A stretch of 64,000 nt of DNA from Ischnura elegans (GCF_921293095.1 NC_060246.1:91261030-91325029), one strand, 5' to 3'; shown: positions 38,130 to 49,984, counted from the first letter of the stretch. Made by a program: numbers and translations. Notes: generated by a model not told the origin, from the letters alone.

Positions 38130-38875
38130 GGCGATGAAATGGAATAGACGAGGGAAGAGCCCGCCTCATCCTAAGGCGCACTTGTGAACTTCTACACCTT
38201 CCTGTCCCTCAACGATTGTCTTCAATAGGCCATCATGTCTCAAGATAGGGCCGATAAGGTTGTTCTGTCTTCTTATAAAGGTTTATATGAGGCTTCTCTT
38301 CTCTCCTACACTTCTTAGGTCTTCCTCATTACTTACTCGGTCGATCAATTTGATACTCATTGTTCTCCTGTTGCAACACATTTCGAAAGCCTCTACCTTA
38401 TATTTCTCCGCTGATGTCACTGTCCATGCCTCACTTCCGGAGAGATGCATACTCGAAATTAAATTTTAAGTTCTGATAAATTTCTTCCCTGTTAATATTT
38501 TTAAATTTCCCGCTGTAAGCTGATCTTTCTTCTGGTGGAATGCTTTATTCGCCTGGGCTATTCGACTGATAATTTCTTTATTGCGTATCCCATCGTTAGT
38601 ACCTGCTTCTGCTTTCCAAGTAATGTAATTTATTCCCCTCTTCCAGTTTATGCTCCCTTTTTAATGCAAGTCTTGACTTCTTCTCTTGAAGTCTTCGACT
38701 GCATATAACAATCTAAGTTTCATTTGAACTTATTTCCTCCTGATATCTACCCATTACCCCATCTATACTGACCAAAATATTTTTAAAATCTTTCTTTCAT
38801 ACTCTGGTGTGAGAGCTATTTCATCGGACAATTGTAGTATACTCATGTTTTCTCCTTTGATATTCACTTCCCAGG
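38130..38875 (-). pseudogene. RTE-like LINE ORF2 relic
   Basis: Minus-strand frames read in order: IISRIAQANKAFHQKK, then LSGSEAWT, then VEAFEMCCNRRTMSIKLIDR, VSNEEDLRSVGEKRSL and HDGLLKTIVEG. These are the ordered blocks after the catalytic motif of RTE-like LINEs (GSETWTL, AFEMWCYRRMLRISWTDRV, LLKTIxEGxxEGKR). Several frameshifts and stops separate them. The same family is found at 61.5-62.0 kb. Confidence 0.75.
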
Positions 38876-41451
38876 CTTAAGTTTAAGTGTATATAGTTGT
38901 TGCGCAATGTGATTAGGTAATGCATTGAATGGGAAATCAGTCTAAAGACCTTTATTGCAAAGTAATGAAAAACATTTACAGTATGACAATATAAAATGAT
39001 ATGATTAGATGATAACTAAATATAATATGATTATAAAAACTTAAGTAGCAAATAGGAGATACAAAATTTTATCTTGAATGTTTCATCTCTCAACATTATA
39101 TTCACACCTAATTGTAGGAAACATAAAAAAAGAAAACATCCAAACATAAAGAGATTGACTAGAAATGAAACGGATGCGGAGTTGACTCACGCTTGAGCCT
39201 TGGAGACGATAGTGTGCTGAAAGGAGCGAATACGAATGGAAGGACCTCTGAGTGGCATTTTTTCGAACTTTTTCAGATTAACCCGCTCAGAACGGAGAGT
39301 TTTGAATCCCTCCGGCCTTATTATAAAGTGTTCACTCGCTTAAGCATTAGAAAAATGTAGATGCAGAGTCCTGATAAAGTATTTATAATTTTTAGAATAT
39401 ATCTTAATTAAAATCTGTGTGCTCTGATTAAAGTGCTTTTCCAAAGCTATTTAAATATATGGCATCTAAATAAATGATGCGTGCATTACAGATGTCCTCA
39501 AAATATTTACGTTTACGTATCACTTGACAAGTTTTCCTGGTGTTGATTCAAAGCACATTTAAAAAATCATTGAATGTTATAATTCCACTCGAAGTACATT
39601 AGTCAATTGCTTCGATGATGATCATCAGCTCATAGGGTGAAGAGATGTAACCTCCGTCGACACTTAAAGAATGGAATGGTTTTAAAGCAGCTTATAGTTT
39701 TGGACCACTTTCCGCTAATTTATGGCGTATCCCTACGCATGATGGCTTTGTCAATCGTTTTATCGCTCATTAGAGGTGTATGATGAAATACTGTTGCGAC
39801 TTGATCTTGAAATGCCGTTGCTTGGTGTGCTTGTCACAAGTCCTTCTGCTTCCTGTGGGAAATGAAATTATATTAGTCAGAACATCAAAATAAAACTTAA
39901 AGAACTGGAAACTTACAATGATAGTCAACGTATTTTCCTCATCTTAGCGAAATAATGTTCATTGAAATAATTATCTGGTCAAAGTAGAATTTAATGTGGT
40001 GTTATTTATTTTGGATTCCATTAAATCCTAAATTTATGATAATAAGGAGGATTTGTGACTGGGGCAATATTGTTGAAGAGACCTTAAAAATGACTGCGTA
40101 CATAGCACATTATTCTCAGGCATTTTCCTGCAGTTATCGAAGTTACCCTGTGAGAGAGTTCGTTACCGCTCGTATGTATTTTTATTGATCTTGCCAAGTG
40201 CTTGAAGCCACTTTAATTTATGAATTAAATTATCATTTATTATTTATCTAAGAAGGACTAATGAAAATGAGACTTATAGGCACATTCTATATATATTTGC
40301 TTGTTACAACTCGGTCTCATGTGGGGAATAGAATAAAAGAGTCATAATTTCTAAACCATGAAGCCAACCAACTGTGTGAAGATAGATATTTTTACTTGAA
40401 TTGATGGTGGTTTGTTAAAATAGTTCAGAAGAGAGCAGATTTTGCGCATCTTTGGTTTATTATTCAGCAAAATTGTACATTGTTGTTGCGTTTACCGCGG
40501 TAAAAGGATATATTTGTTATTCCAATGTGGGATACGGATACATTAAATAATAAGAATTATATGTGACGTGTTGGACTGTTTTGCAATTTTTAACATACAT
40601 ATGCACCTTAAAACTTCGGATGTATTACCAGTGAATTGTAAGTATTTTCGGTGTGAGAGGCTAATGCAATATAACTCTATATGTATATCGCTCATTATTA
40701 CTGATAAAACTTGGTTTACTTTCAAGACTTTTTCGTGTGATTAAGTGAAAGTATGGGAATCGTTTATATCATGAGGTGAATTTGGATCCCTAGTTATGTT
40801 ACCCGAGTTTGTTTTGATATTAAGTGTACATATTGTTGAACCAAAATATCGCTCTTACACAGATAAGTATAAAAAACGCTACGGATAACTTCACCACTAT
40901 ATTTTCTTGAAGTTTATTTTCAAAGCGGATAAGTGTAGGATTTTGACTATTATTTACTTTTACATCTCATTTATTTAGTTTAGAAATTTCCATGAAATGA
41001 TTCAATGCCAATAAAAGTAACTGAAATCTAAGAATGTGGTAGATTGTCCTTACAGGGGTCGTTTGAAAAGGCCGCGGCCTGAAGTAGAAATGGCACTTGT
41101 ACGGCCAAATAAAGGGTATTTATATAGTAATCGTAAAGGTAGTATCAAATATGTCATTGCCATGAATGATATGCTAGATGAGGATATGAAAACTTCCAGA
41201 TGAGTGCGTGTTCATTTTTGTTACAATGAGTAAATACGTTTCCACGTGAGGGAGAGAATTCGTTGAAGGAAAATCGGGAAAAGGCCGCCAGGTGTGACCA
41301 AGGAAAAATACGGAGACCACTGAGGATTGCGAATGGAAAATTGTAGTGGGTCAATTATGGTGAATAAAATGACAAAGAGAAAGCAAGCTATTCCTCGTAG
41401 ATTTTTGAAAAATGTGATGGATAGCAGTAAAATCTCTAAAATTAGATTTAT
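38876..41451. other. No feature recognised
   Basis: AT-rich. If the receptor gene has a last exon beyond 42199 it could lie here, but I could not identify it. Confidence 0.35.
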
Positions 41452-41459
41452 CACTAGAC

Positions 41460-42180
41460 TAGGCCCGGACCTTGGGTGGTTCAGGGGGGCACATGCCCCT
41501 GGCGGCAGATTTCAGGTGGCGGCAAATTTTGGAAAGTTTATTTAAAAAAAAAGTTACTTTATTTTTCTAACGAAATTTAAAAATTATTTTAAATCATAAA
41601 ATATTAATCAATAATTGATAAAAACTGCATTCCCCAAATATAAAATATGTAATTTCAACTATTCAATCTCAAAAATAGCTTAGGGGGAGTCTATTAATTA
41701 CGTGAGGTGATTTTTGACGATTTATGCCCCCCCCCCTTTTCCCTCTTATTTAATGAGATATAGTGACATTTGGCCCCGCCGCCTTCCTCTTATCTCACGC
41801 GAGATTGTTTCAAATGAGTATTTTCAGTTAAAATACGTTTATCTATTCTTCATTGCGTTGGATTTATTAAACAAAAACAATTAGTTTAGTTATTTTTATT
41901 TAACATTAGTTAAGACAAGTATTCAAGATAACTAAAATCGCAATTTTACACTGTTTCTTGCGGAAAAAAACTACCTTTTACTCGCCAGGACCCTTCTCTC
42001 TCTCCCGCGTGGGATTGGTTGAGAATCGGCTTGACCCCCTCCCTCTCCTAAACGCCCAAACGTAATCAATTGCGGAGGTATTATATTATGGTGATGGGTG
42101 AAGGGAGCGAGAGGGGACCGGGGTAGGGGGCGGAAAACTGATCTTTGCCCCCCCTGACTTAACTCCAAGGTCCGGCCCTG
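41460..42180. mobile_element. hAT-like element beside the last found receptor exon
   Basis: The left end TAGGCCCGGACCTTGG and the right end read in reverse, CAGGGCCGGACCTTGG, are near-identical. Flanks are CACTAGAC (41452-41459) and CATTAGAC (42181-42188), an 8-bp duplication with one change. C/G-runs lie near both ends. It is non-coding. It inserted 11 bp beyond the predicted end of receptor exon 7, and an open frame runs from the exon into it. Confidence 0.65.
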
Positions 42181-42198
42181 CATTAGACTGTGTGTTAC

Positions 42199-42450
42199 CT
42201 TGAACCCTAGTGGAGAAGGACGAATGGGAGTTTTTGGAACCTCGGGAATGCTGGACATCTGAGCATCTGAAGAGGTCGGCAGAGAGCTTGAAGTGGTCCT
42301 CGAACTCTTGGCCTCCTTCTTGCTGGGCACTGGAAACTCTCCCAGGTCGTTGATGGCGTATTCGCTGCTCTTCCGCCTCCTGGCTTTCGCACCCCAAGAC
42401 AGCGTGTTCCTGAAAATCGGCCACCTTCCCGAACTCGCACTGGAACTCAC
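42199..42450 (-). CDS. Methuselah-like GPCR, exon 7 (cytoplasmic tail)
   Basis: This is the C-terminal tail of the receptor. A phase-0 acceptor CACCAG lies just above 42450; the exon is 84 codons with a GTAACA donor-like end at 42199. The residues are Ser/Thr-rich with basic patches (AKARRRKSS, KKEAKSSRTTSSSLPTSS), as expected for a phosphorylated intracellular tail. The frame was chosen because it joins exon 6 without a shift; the alternative acceptor 11 bases further in would read CEFGKVADFQ. Beyond 42199 the frame stays open into a hAT element and stops at 41971. The natural terminus is therefore either a further unfound exon or a transposon-derived extension. Confidence 0.6.
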
Positions 42451-42519
42451 CTGGTGACGCAAAAATATCGGTAAAAATCGATTTTTCGAGAGATCGATTT
42501 TTAATCGAAATGAAAAGCT

Positions 42520-42795
42520 AGATGCAGTGATGCTTCCGGGTTTCCTTCCGCGTTGATCCAATTTCCTGGACAATATTTCGCCAACGCTCCAGTTGGCTTC
42601 CTCAGGTGCACTGAAGTGCCGATGCAGAATTTGGTCTCCTACATATACACCCTGTTTAACGCCTTTGGTGTGGAAGAGTGTTCCGAGCAAGTTCAGCATC
42701 GGCACCTCAGTAGACCTGAGGGAGCCTACTGGAGCATTGGCGAAGTATTGTCCATTAAATGGATCAAAACGGAAGGAAACCCAGAAATATCATTG
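42520..42795. repeat. Inverted pair of decayed PLE/hammerhead segments
   Basis: The left arm (about 42520-42625) and right arm (about 42672-42795) are inverted copies, about 80% alike by eye, sharing words such as TTCGCCAA, GCTCCAGT and GTGCCGATGC. Each arm reads outward as a hammerhead-like CTGAGGN-stem II-GAAR-TATT series. On the left (minus strand) the core CTGAGGA is 42605-42599, stem II GCCAAC/GTTGGC is perfect, and the cut would be at 42572/42571, but stem I is only two pairs. On the right (plus) the core is CTGAGGG at 42716, so an invariant A is lost. The pair lies in intron 6, just upstream of exon 7. Confidence 0.55.
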
Positions 42796-42964
42796 CCTAT
42801 AGTTAAAATCTCCGCGGAAGCCTACATGGAAACCGAAGATAAGCTAGCCTTTTTTTAAATAATCAAAATTTCAACCAAGAATTGACTAAAAAAATGTTCT
42901 TTTTTGAAAAAATACGGTTCATACTCAAACATGTTTCAACTTAGGAGTGGATGGCAATATTTGG

Positions 42965-43510
42965 TGGAACTGTGTAACATGAAACATAATCACAGATGCA
43001 CTAATATTGTGTTCCACTAAATTTTTATTAGTCTGACCAAGGTTTCGACACTATACACTATGTCGCAGTGCAGTGGCGTAACTATGGGGGGGATGAGGGG
43101 ATAGATCCCCCTCCAAAGTCTCAGAGAAATATGAAAAATATTTAAAACTATTGTCTAGATTTGATGTTTAATAACTCCATCTACTTAAAGTTTATTTTAA
43201 GTGCCAAAATGATGTAAAATGCATTGATAGGCATGTTTTTCTTCAAAAACTTTCCTGCACTCCCCGTTACCTGGGGAGGAGCCCCCCCGAGCCATGACCC
43301 CCGAGAGAGAACGTCAAACGTTGAACGTCGTTTTCTCTCGGTGATCGTGCCCGAGCTCCCTCCTCTTCACCCCAAACCATATTCCTAGTTGCACTGTGTC
43401 ACATTGCCTTTGCGAATAACATGGTGTACAGTGTCGAACTCTGGGTCAGACTAATGCAACATGCAATGCTAGTCCATATGTGATTATGTTTCACAAACAT
43501 ATTTACCTTT
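42965..43510. repeat. Decayed inverted pair split by a hAT MITE
   Basis: The arms at about 42965-43065 and 43400-43510 are inverted copies sharing GAAACATAATCACA, TTAGTCTGACC and GTTTCGACACTATACAC-like words. Reading outward, both carry a GTCGAAACC(T)TGGTC segment like the 3' half of a hammerhead (GAA, palindromic stem III, GUC), but the CUGANGA core is missing. The MITE at 43071-43396 sits between the arms. Confidence 0.5.
43071..43396. mobile_element. hAT-type MITE
   Basis: The left end CAGTGGCGTAACTATGG and the right end inverted, CAGTGCAACTAGGAATATGG, match. The interior shares AAAATGATGTAAAATGCATT with the element at 51293-51688. The flanking duplication is not clear. Confidence 0.6.
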
Positions 43511-43956
43511 CATTTGACCAACGCACAAAATATACATTTGAGTAGAGGAAAAAAATCTCAAAAAATCTACTCAGGATACCTGATTGAATATTTGTGGTCA
43601 AAATTTGCAAATGCAATCTCATTAATGTTTTTGATCACCGCTTGGAACCATTAGGCTCCACTAAATTGTTTTAGTCAGATCTACTGATTGAGATACTGTC
43701 TTCATGATCGAGGGCGTGCTTTTCCAATTTTACGGGCCATGGAGAAAAGTCTTTCACTAGTGACGGATGAAGTTATCACATGCCGGTAGTGACGCTGCTA
43801 AGATCAAACGAAATGGTCAAGATCGAAGTTGAAAAATAGAGTTTGGATCGAAACTCGAATATTATGGCTCGATCACGATTTCGAAGATCTTTGACTATTA
43901 AGTAAGACTCAATTTTCGATTTAAATCAAAATCGATTTATCCGTCAGTAAACTCAC

Positions 43957-44802
43957 CCATTCCGGCTTCTTCCCCGTGATCCTCTCAATCACCATTCCCA
44001 TTATCTTCCACTTCACGTCGAACATGAAGAAGATGAACGCTCCTTGCAGGCCGTTCAGGAGGATGAACGGGTACCAGAGCTCCTTGATGTCCGCCTGGGC
44101 CGCCACGAATCCACAGATCCAGCTCAGACCCATTATAGTCGCCAGCTTGACGTACAAGTACAAGCGCGATTTGTCCTTCACGGATATGCAAGAAGTTGTC
44201 GTATCGGGACGACGGAACGGTCTCTTGGGGACCATGCCGGAAGTCTCCGCCACGGTGGTCTCACTCTCCGTGGCCCTGCAAACTCGCTGGTTGCAGAGTG
44301 TCTCCTCCTCCATGGCTTTCTTCCTCATATATCGCCTGCTCTCCTGATTCTCGTGGATCTTGAACACGGAGCGCGCGAACAGGCCCGCGTTTGCCAGGAG
44401 CAAGGTGATGGTCGGCACTGAAAAGAATATGGCAGCCCCGACGCTGTTCCCCAACCAGCACATCCCCTCTACGGTCAGCCCGTAACCGGGTCGAACTTTT
44501 GACAGGGTCGAGCCGGAATCGGCTGGAACCATGTCTATCGCGATGCTCAGTCCAGTGAGCAGCAAGGGGACTCCCCACGCGTAGGCAGAGTATTTCAGGT
44601 GCATGCGCTTGGAGGAGTCTCTGCTGCCGGTTTGGTTGTGCCTGGAGGAGGAGGAAGAGAAGGTCCTCCACACGTCGACGCTCATGACGTTCATCCAGAA
44701 GACGGCTGCCAGGTAGAAGAAGTGCGTGACCACCGCAGAGGAATAGCAGAACCAGGGGCCTTCGTCGTGTAACAGCTCGATTCCTGATAGTAGAACTATG
44801 GA
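43957..44802 (-). CDS. Methuselah-like GPCR, exon 6 (TM3-TM7)
   Basis: This exon carries most of the receptor's membrane bundle. Acceptor CTTTTTTCTCAG lies above 44802 and donor GTGAGT below 43957; it is 282 codons, phase 0 at both ends. Visible parts: Cys19 (WFCYSS) before TM3 (VTHFFYLAAVFWMNVMSVDV, the Methuselah-family signature region), TM4 at residues 71-91, Cys115 (GMCW) for the extracellular disulfide, TM5 at 118-142, a long basic and Ser/Thr-rich loop at 143-211, TM6 (LATIMGLSWICGFVAA) and TM7 (WYPFILLNGLQGAFIFFMF). The GLQGxFIF motif is typical of class B receptors. In Drosophila, Methuselah relatives act at the plasma membrane in stress and lifespan signalling; the ligand here is unknown. 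No stop or frameshift is seen. Confidence 0.92.
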
Positions 44803-47080
44803 CTGAGAAAAAAGTAATTATGGGGATTATTCATGGAGTTTACTGAGGAGTTTATAAGAATTTTGAATGAGGGTTCTAAGTCTTAACAACCTAGGGCGAA
44901 GTCGATTGTATTCGAAAGAGCTCCCAGCATGGCCCAAGATACGTGGTCTACCAGCTAGCCTCCCAGATTGATGCAAGAAAATACACGGTGATTTCTATAA
45001 TGCCTTAACACGTTGCGTACCGGGGTATTTAAATTCCTTTTACACTTCGGTTCCGGTGGTTTTTCAAGTGGAAAATTTCGAGGCCCCACCATGTCAAGTT
45101 CCTGCTGAAAACGGTCCGAGGCAGATACCATGTGTGTGCCCGTGACCTCAGCCGAGGGTCGGGGAAGGCCCATTAATTAGCCAAGGTGAGAGGACTGTGT
45201 TTGTCGGGTGGCTTCGCCCCTCGCACCCCTTCTAGGTTAGTACGTCCCGCCGCGCCTTATCGCACATCTCGAACTAGGTCGCAGCGGCGTGGAAATCGAT
45301 TGGAGATGGTATTATGCCACCGCATTCAAGTGCCACTATTACGGAGAAAAGGTGCTCTTTATGTTCACACATCGGGCGCTTAAATGAGGTTTAGGGCCCG
45401 ATCAAACTGAGAACGACTTGTTCGCCGTGATCGCTGTATTTCAGAGGTTTGCTTGATCCTGGACAAACCGCAGAGTAAATATTTTGCGCAGTCACACTTA
45501 AGGGTCTATCACAGTCGTACCAAGACCTACAGGGATTGAGTTAGATTCGTTCGACGGAGAATCTTTGTACGCACATTTAGTCTCAGTTCCAGCTCTGTAT
45601 CTTGACACTGCGTGAAGTTGCGGGTTAAAATCTTGCAAAAACTGATCAAAAACAGCCTACCCACAAAACGAGAAACTTCAATCTGGTTGTAGAACAGGCA
45701 GGTTGGCACTGCTAGTCTGTATTATTTTATATGTGAAATGGAGACGATTAGCACATGAAATAATTATAAATAATTTTGTAATCTGCACTTCGCCATTATT
45801 ATTTTAATCATTCTTACCGTAAATCGGTTTTGTTACTAAACTTATTATATACTTGTCTATCTTTACTGTGAGTGTTAAAAAGTGCGGGCGGATGGAGTTT
45901 AGCGGTCCACCCCGCTGCAAAGAGCGATACATTGATAATTTTTCACGTGAATTTAGGGCGGACGGAACACAAATACCAGAAATTACACGATACTTCAATT
46001 CTAAGCGTTCCGTGTAAAAAAAATTATAACTGAGAAAGCACTGAAGTGAAAATTTCGAGATTTTGGCAAATGTACATCTGCATCAAGATACTTCCCCGTA
46101 AGCCGCATCAATAGGTGTGTATGGGGGTATATCAGGACACCAGCAGTTTACAAATAAAAAGGAAATGCTGTAACGAAATTACGCCTAGCATTTATCAATG
46201 TACTTTATCGTTTCGAGAAAAAACGAATTCCCTTACCAATCCGCTCGGCAAAATACCTCTCTTGATTTATCGTTTTTGTCGGACCTGGAAATATAGTGGG
46301 GCTCTAATATGATGTTCTCTGTGTCGCCTTTAAAGATATTCATTCTCAATTGCTGAAGCAATCTAAGCCTAGCGCGTATCCTCCCGAGTCTCTAGCGGCA
46401 CCCAATCTAATTCGTTTTACATCTGTGTAACGCTTTCTGTACGCCCGTAGCAGTTTTTGATGGATCGCGTAGTTTTACTTAGTATTTTACTAAGTTCACG
46501 CATTAAGTCTTTCTGCACCAGATCTCTTACGCTCTCTGTATATCCAAATTGTGGCCGGATGAGTGCGAAATAGCACCCCACCTTTACTGTCTCATTCGAA
46601 AATATTCCACAATACGCTTGACGAATTTTATTATCTTCAGGGCTCAGCCACAAATATTTCTCATGTGTGTTCCCCACGTTAGGTTCGAAAATTTTGTCCA
46701 TAATAAAATGTTGACTGTAGTCTAATATACATGCATAAATCAGAAAATTTCATATCTGCGGTTCCCAACCGATGGCACGCGTACCCCTTTGGGGTACGCG
46801 CCGAACTATTCGGGGGTTTCTATTCATACAATTATTTATAATTAAAAGTGTCACCCACCCGTAGTGAAATTATGTACTTAATAAAATGTGCACGCTACAT
46901 TTTTGGGGGTACAATATTACTTATATAGGTAAATATAGATGGATACGGGAGGAAAAAAAGGTTGGGAAGTGTTGTTTTAAATGAAAGGTTCTGTTTACAA
47001 TGCGTTGAGTCACAAAAAATACCAGTAAATTGGAAGTGATGCATCCACTCAAAAATATAGCATCAAGTACAATACTCTAC
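44803..47080. other. Intron 5
   Basis: Flanked by donor GTAGAG at 47080 and acceptor CTCAG above exon 6. It holds a GC-rich patch at about 45190-45300 and a hAT-like MITE at 46.8 kb. No other gene was seen. Confidence 0.7.
46755..46974. mobile_element. hAT-like MITE
   Basis: TTCCCAACC (46762-46770) is inverted as GGTTGGGAA (46960-46968), wording common at hAT ends. An internal hairpin GCGTACCCC/GGGGTACGC lies at about 46779-46799. Target duplications are not clear. Confidence 0.45.
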
Positions 47081-47428
47081 CTGTGCCAGAAGTAGTGCCC
47101 ACGACAAGGCGAGCAAATTCCTCCCCGGAAGATTCCTTAGCTTCGGGAGAAAAGAGTAGATGAGGATGTGGATGATGAGGAAGAAGACGGAGATGGACAT
47201 GCAGGTGAGCATCAGGTATCCCTGGATGAAAGAATGGATGCTAGAGTCCAAGGATGACAATCGAGTCCCCGCCGTTTGGTTGTCTCCTTCGACCGAATCA
47301 TTTGGGTGGCTCCCAGAGGAATTCCCATCGTCGGTAGTCCAATTCGAAGGATACCTCTCCGTAGTCTGCTTAACGATGGCCTTGGATACAACAGAACACA
47401 GAGAATTGGCAATTAAAGTCTGGATATT
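47081..47428 (-). CDS. Methuselah-like GPCR, exon 5 (stalk, TM1, start of TM2)
   Basis: Acceptor AAAAATTCAG above 47428 and donor GTAGAG below 47081; 116 codons, phase 0 at both ends. Residues 1-68 form a hydrophilic extracellular stalk with three N-glycosylation sequons (NWT, NSS, NQT). Residues 69-93 (YLMLTCMSISVFFLIIHILI) are TM1, then LPKLRNLPGRN is the first intracellular loop, and TM2 begins at NLLALSWALLLAQ and is completed by exon 6. The start was set by frame continuity with exon 4; another AG eight bases inside the exon would break the frame. Confidence 0.88.
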
Positions 47429-48904
47429 CTGAATTTTTCTTTTAGGAATTTACTCTTGGGGCCTACAGTATGAGTACTGGAAATTTCAATGTGATTAACA
47501 ACTTTTGAAAAAGTAACACGTCTCGGAAAAAGGACCAGTTGAGTGAAAGTGATTCGTCTCCTTAAGGGGAAAACAGCCTTGGTGATAGTGTCTTAGAGCC
47601 ACGAATCCTTGAATAGAACTGTGCACAGAGCATTGGTGTAGTTTAGCGGAAAAAATCTGGAATTCTTAACTTACTGTTTTTTCTTGTGTTTCACGCGGCG
47701 TCTAGTTGAACTATAAAATCCCCGAGACTAGAGAAAAGTAAGGATTTTTCAGATAGCTTCCAATTTTAATCTGTCAGAGGAATACCCGTTTGGTCATCTC
47801 GGAAGTATTCTTTTGCGCGAAGGAGCGGTGGAAAAACCACCGCTTGCCGATCTTTATTCGGATGTATCCAAATAAGCTCGTTCTTTCTCAAATAACCAAA
47901 ATACCTTTTAATTCTTGAAATAATTTAGCTTAACGCACCAATAACCACCGGACACATCCACTTTATTTCCTATGTGGGCCCTAGAATGCAGAAAAGAGTG
48001 TATTTTAACTTGGCGGACTATCAAGCAAAATCATGCGCGGACTCGTATGTATATTAAGTGGCATCAAAGTTTCGGAATTTAGCCGGCTAGTTGGAGGACC
48101 TCTCGATATTGGAAATTGCATCTGTCCAACTAAAATATGCTGTAGTTTTGAACTATGTATTTTAAAAATAGGTTCCCATGAAGCCAATTATAGACTTAAA
48201 TGGCTTCCCATTTAGTCGCTAACTTCTATAAAGAGGCATCTCCACCTCTCGAACTGTCGTTTTCTTTATTAGACGTATTTTTCGTTATAAACTTACGCTA
48301 CGATCTTGAAATTTTCGGGTTCACACACTAGACCCGTCTGAACATTTACTTGTATAATTTAATTATAATACTAATTATAATATTTAATTTTCTAATAAAA
48401 AACATATCTCGGAGCAAAAACTGGAATGAAATTTTCGCGTTGGAAATAAAGGAAAACTATGACGAGGGCCGACTATTAAGGTAAATACTAAGGTAAATGT
48501 AAACTAGAATGATAAACTAAATGATGAGACCAGAATTGAAACCCTGACGTTAGAATTATCGTGGGAGATGGAAGATATTATTGAATAATATATTTATAAA
48601 AGTATTAAATAATTTTTGATACTCTCCTTAATGATAATTGAACAAAATATGCATGAAATTTTACATAATGAAAGGGAAAACGCTATGGTCGCAGTAAGTA
48701 AATCGGAGTCATCGCGTGATCTCGTATTTTGCATTTTCTATCTAGGTCGCATAAGCAGAGGCCATAACTCGCTCTTGTTAATATTTACGCTGAGGGTGTA
48801 CTCTATGCATTCGGAAAATTTCAATGTCATTTATTAAGGAATATTAAAGAATAAACTTCGTTAGGTTCAATGATATTATATATACCAATGTAATAAATTT
48901 CAGT

Positions 48905-48965
48905 AACATTCAGGTGAAGATGTAACTATGTTATGGAACCCGGGTCGTGCTTATTTAAATAACGG
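48905..48965 (+). repeat. Decayed PLE tail / hammerhead relic
   Basis: GAACCCGGGTCGTGCTTATT resembles GAAACCCGGGTCGCGCTCTT at the functional-looking 60.5-kb motif. A short stem (TAAC/GTTA) precedes it at the stem II position. The CUGANGA core reads CAGGTGA and the A after GAA is lost, so it should be inactive. Confidence 0.45.
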
Positions 48966-49069
48966 AAAGGTTTTACGTGGTTATCAGTGATTGATTCAGT
49001 TTTGAAAAAGTAATATGTCACGAAAAAAAAACAATATAGCGGGGATGATGCGTCTTCGGAATAGCTATC

Positions 49070-49515
49070 ATTATAGTTATTGCCTTAAAATCACATCTGC
49101 CACATTTTTAGAGTATCTTTCATGTATTTATTGCGGATGGGTTGCAGATTTTAATTTCATAGAAGTTCAGAAATATTTTTTTTTAAATGGCGTGCAATAT
49201 ACCGAAATTTTATAGAAATTCGCCACTCACGTCGCGTCACTGACAAACTTATCCGAGTTTCACGGGGAAATAATATATAGTTAGGGGCATAAATCGAAAT
49301 TTATACACATGCTAATGCTATTAATCAAATTCATTTCAATGCTATTTCTCGCAATGAAAAAAAAATGCTGCAAAACATTGGATAAAAGCGGATTGCATTG
49401 CACTCACTTATCACCGCGCCGCGGACTTTTTTGAAAACCGATTAAAATGCAACCGAAATGGCAACAGAAATCAGCCTTCTATGTGATGGAATTTGGTCTT
49501 CTCTATGCAGTCCCC
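49070..49515. repeat. Repeat block shared with introns 1 and 3
   Basis: Bases 49070-49220 resemble 51690-51840 (shared AAAATCACATCTGC, GAGTATC, TTGCAGATT). Bases 49219-49500 resemble 62527-62822 (shared ATCCGAGTTTCACGGG, TTTTTGAAAACCGATT, GCCTTCTATG). Both are direct repeats with roughly three-quarters identity by eye. They may be pieces of one unnamed transposon family or traces of duplication within the gene. Confidence 0.6.
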
Positions 49516-49589
49516 TTGCAGGAATCCATCGTAAATAGTATACAATGGGAACGCGCACCGGTATCATTTTGGATTGAACTTAGACTTAC

Positions 49590-49841
49590 CTCACACCTTC
49601 CTCCTCGGAGCACTTGTCCTTTCCTGCACCAGTAGGCCACGCACATCTCTTCCTTGGCGTCCCACATCTGGAAGGCGGAGCAGCCGTTACCACCACCATC
49701 CCATTTGATGCTGAAGATGGTACTGATCTTCGGAGGCCTGTACTTCACACTTATTATTGGTACGAACTTCATTTTCACGGCACACCTCAAATCACTGCCA
49801 TCCTTCCCTTGGCAAAGCGCGCAGTGTGGATTCTTGTAGAA
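49590..49841 (-). CDS. Methuselah-like GPCR, exon 4 (Cys-rich ectodomain)
   Basis: Acceptor GATTTTGCAG above 49841 and donor GTAAGT below 49590; 84 codons, phase 0. It opens FYKNPHCALCQG, a block I associate with arthropod Methuselah-like ectodomains, and continues through KWDGGGNGCSAFQMWDAKEE and VAYWCRKGQVLRGGRCE. Seven cysteines are present, likely forming disulfides in the extracellular domain just before the stalk. No hydrophobic helix is present. The plus-strand frames over the same bases are shadows. Confidence 0.88.
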
Positions 49842-49984
49842 CTGCAAAATCAACGATAGAGAATGAAATGAGAAAGATAATTGACTTTGCATCAAGGGTA
49901 GGATCCAGGATGTGGGTGGCCCGGGGCACATTTTTGGGGAGGCCCACTATTTCAAGGTTTTGCAACTTGTGCTTCCGACGACAC

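Larger units (their letters stand above)
47429..49589. other. Intron 4
   Basis: Donor GTAAGT follows exon 4. The intron holds a decayed hammerhead-like segment near 48.9 kb and repeat blocks at 49070-49515. The rest is AT-rich. Confidence 0.7.

Noticed and set aside
41971..42705. 244-codon minus-strand frame read as a single gene
   Set aside because: Only 42450-42199 is a receptor exon. The upstream part is intron 6 with the inverted PLE pair and the downstream part is a hAT element.
44044..44671. Plus- and minus-strand frames of 123-136 codons over exon 6
   Set aside because: Shadows of the 7TM exon in other frames, caused by its GC-rich codon use.
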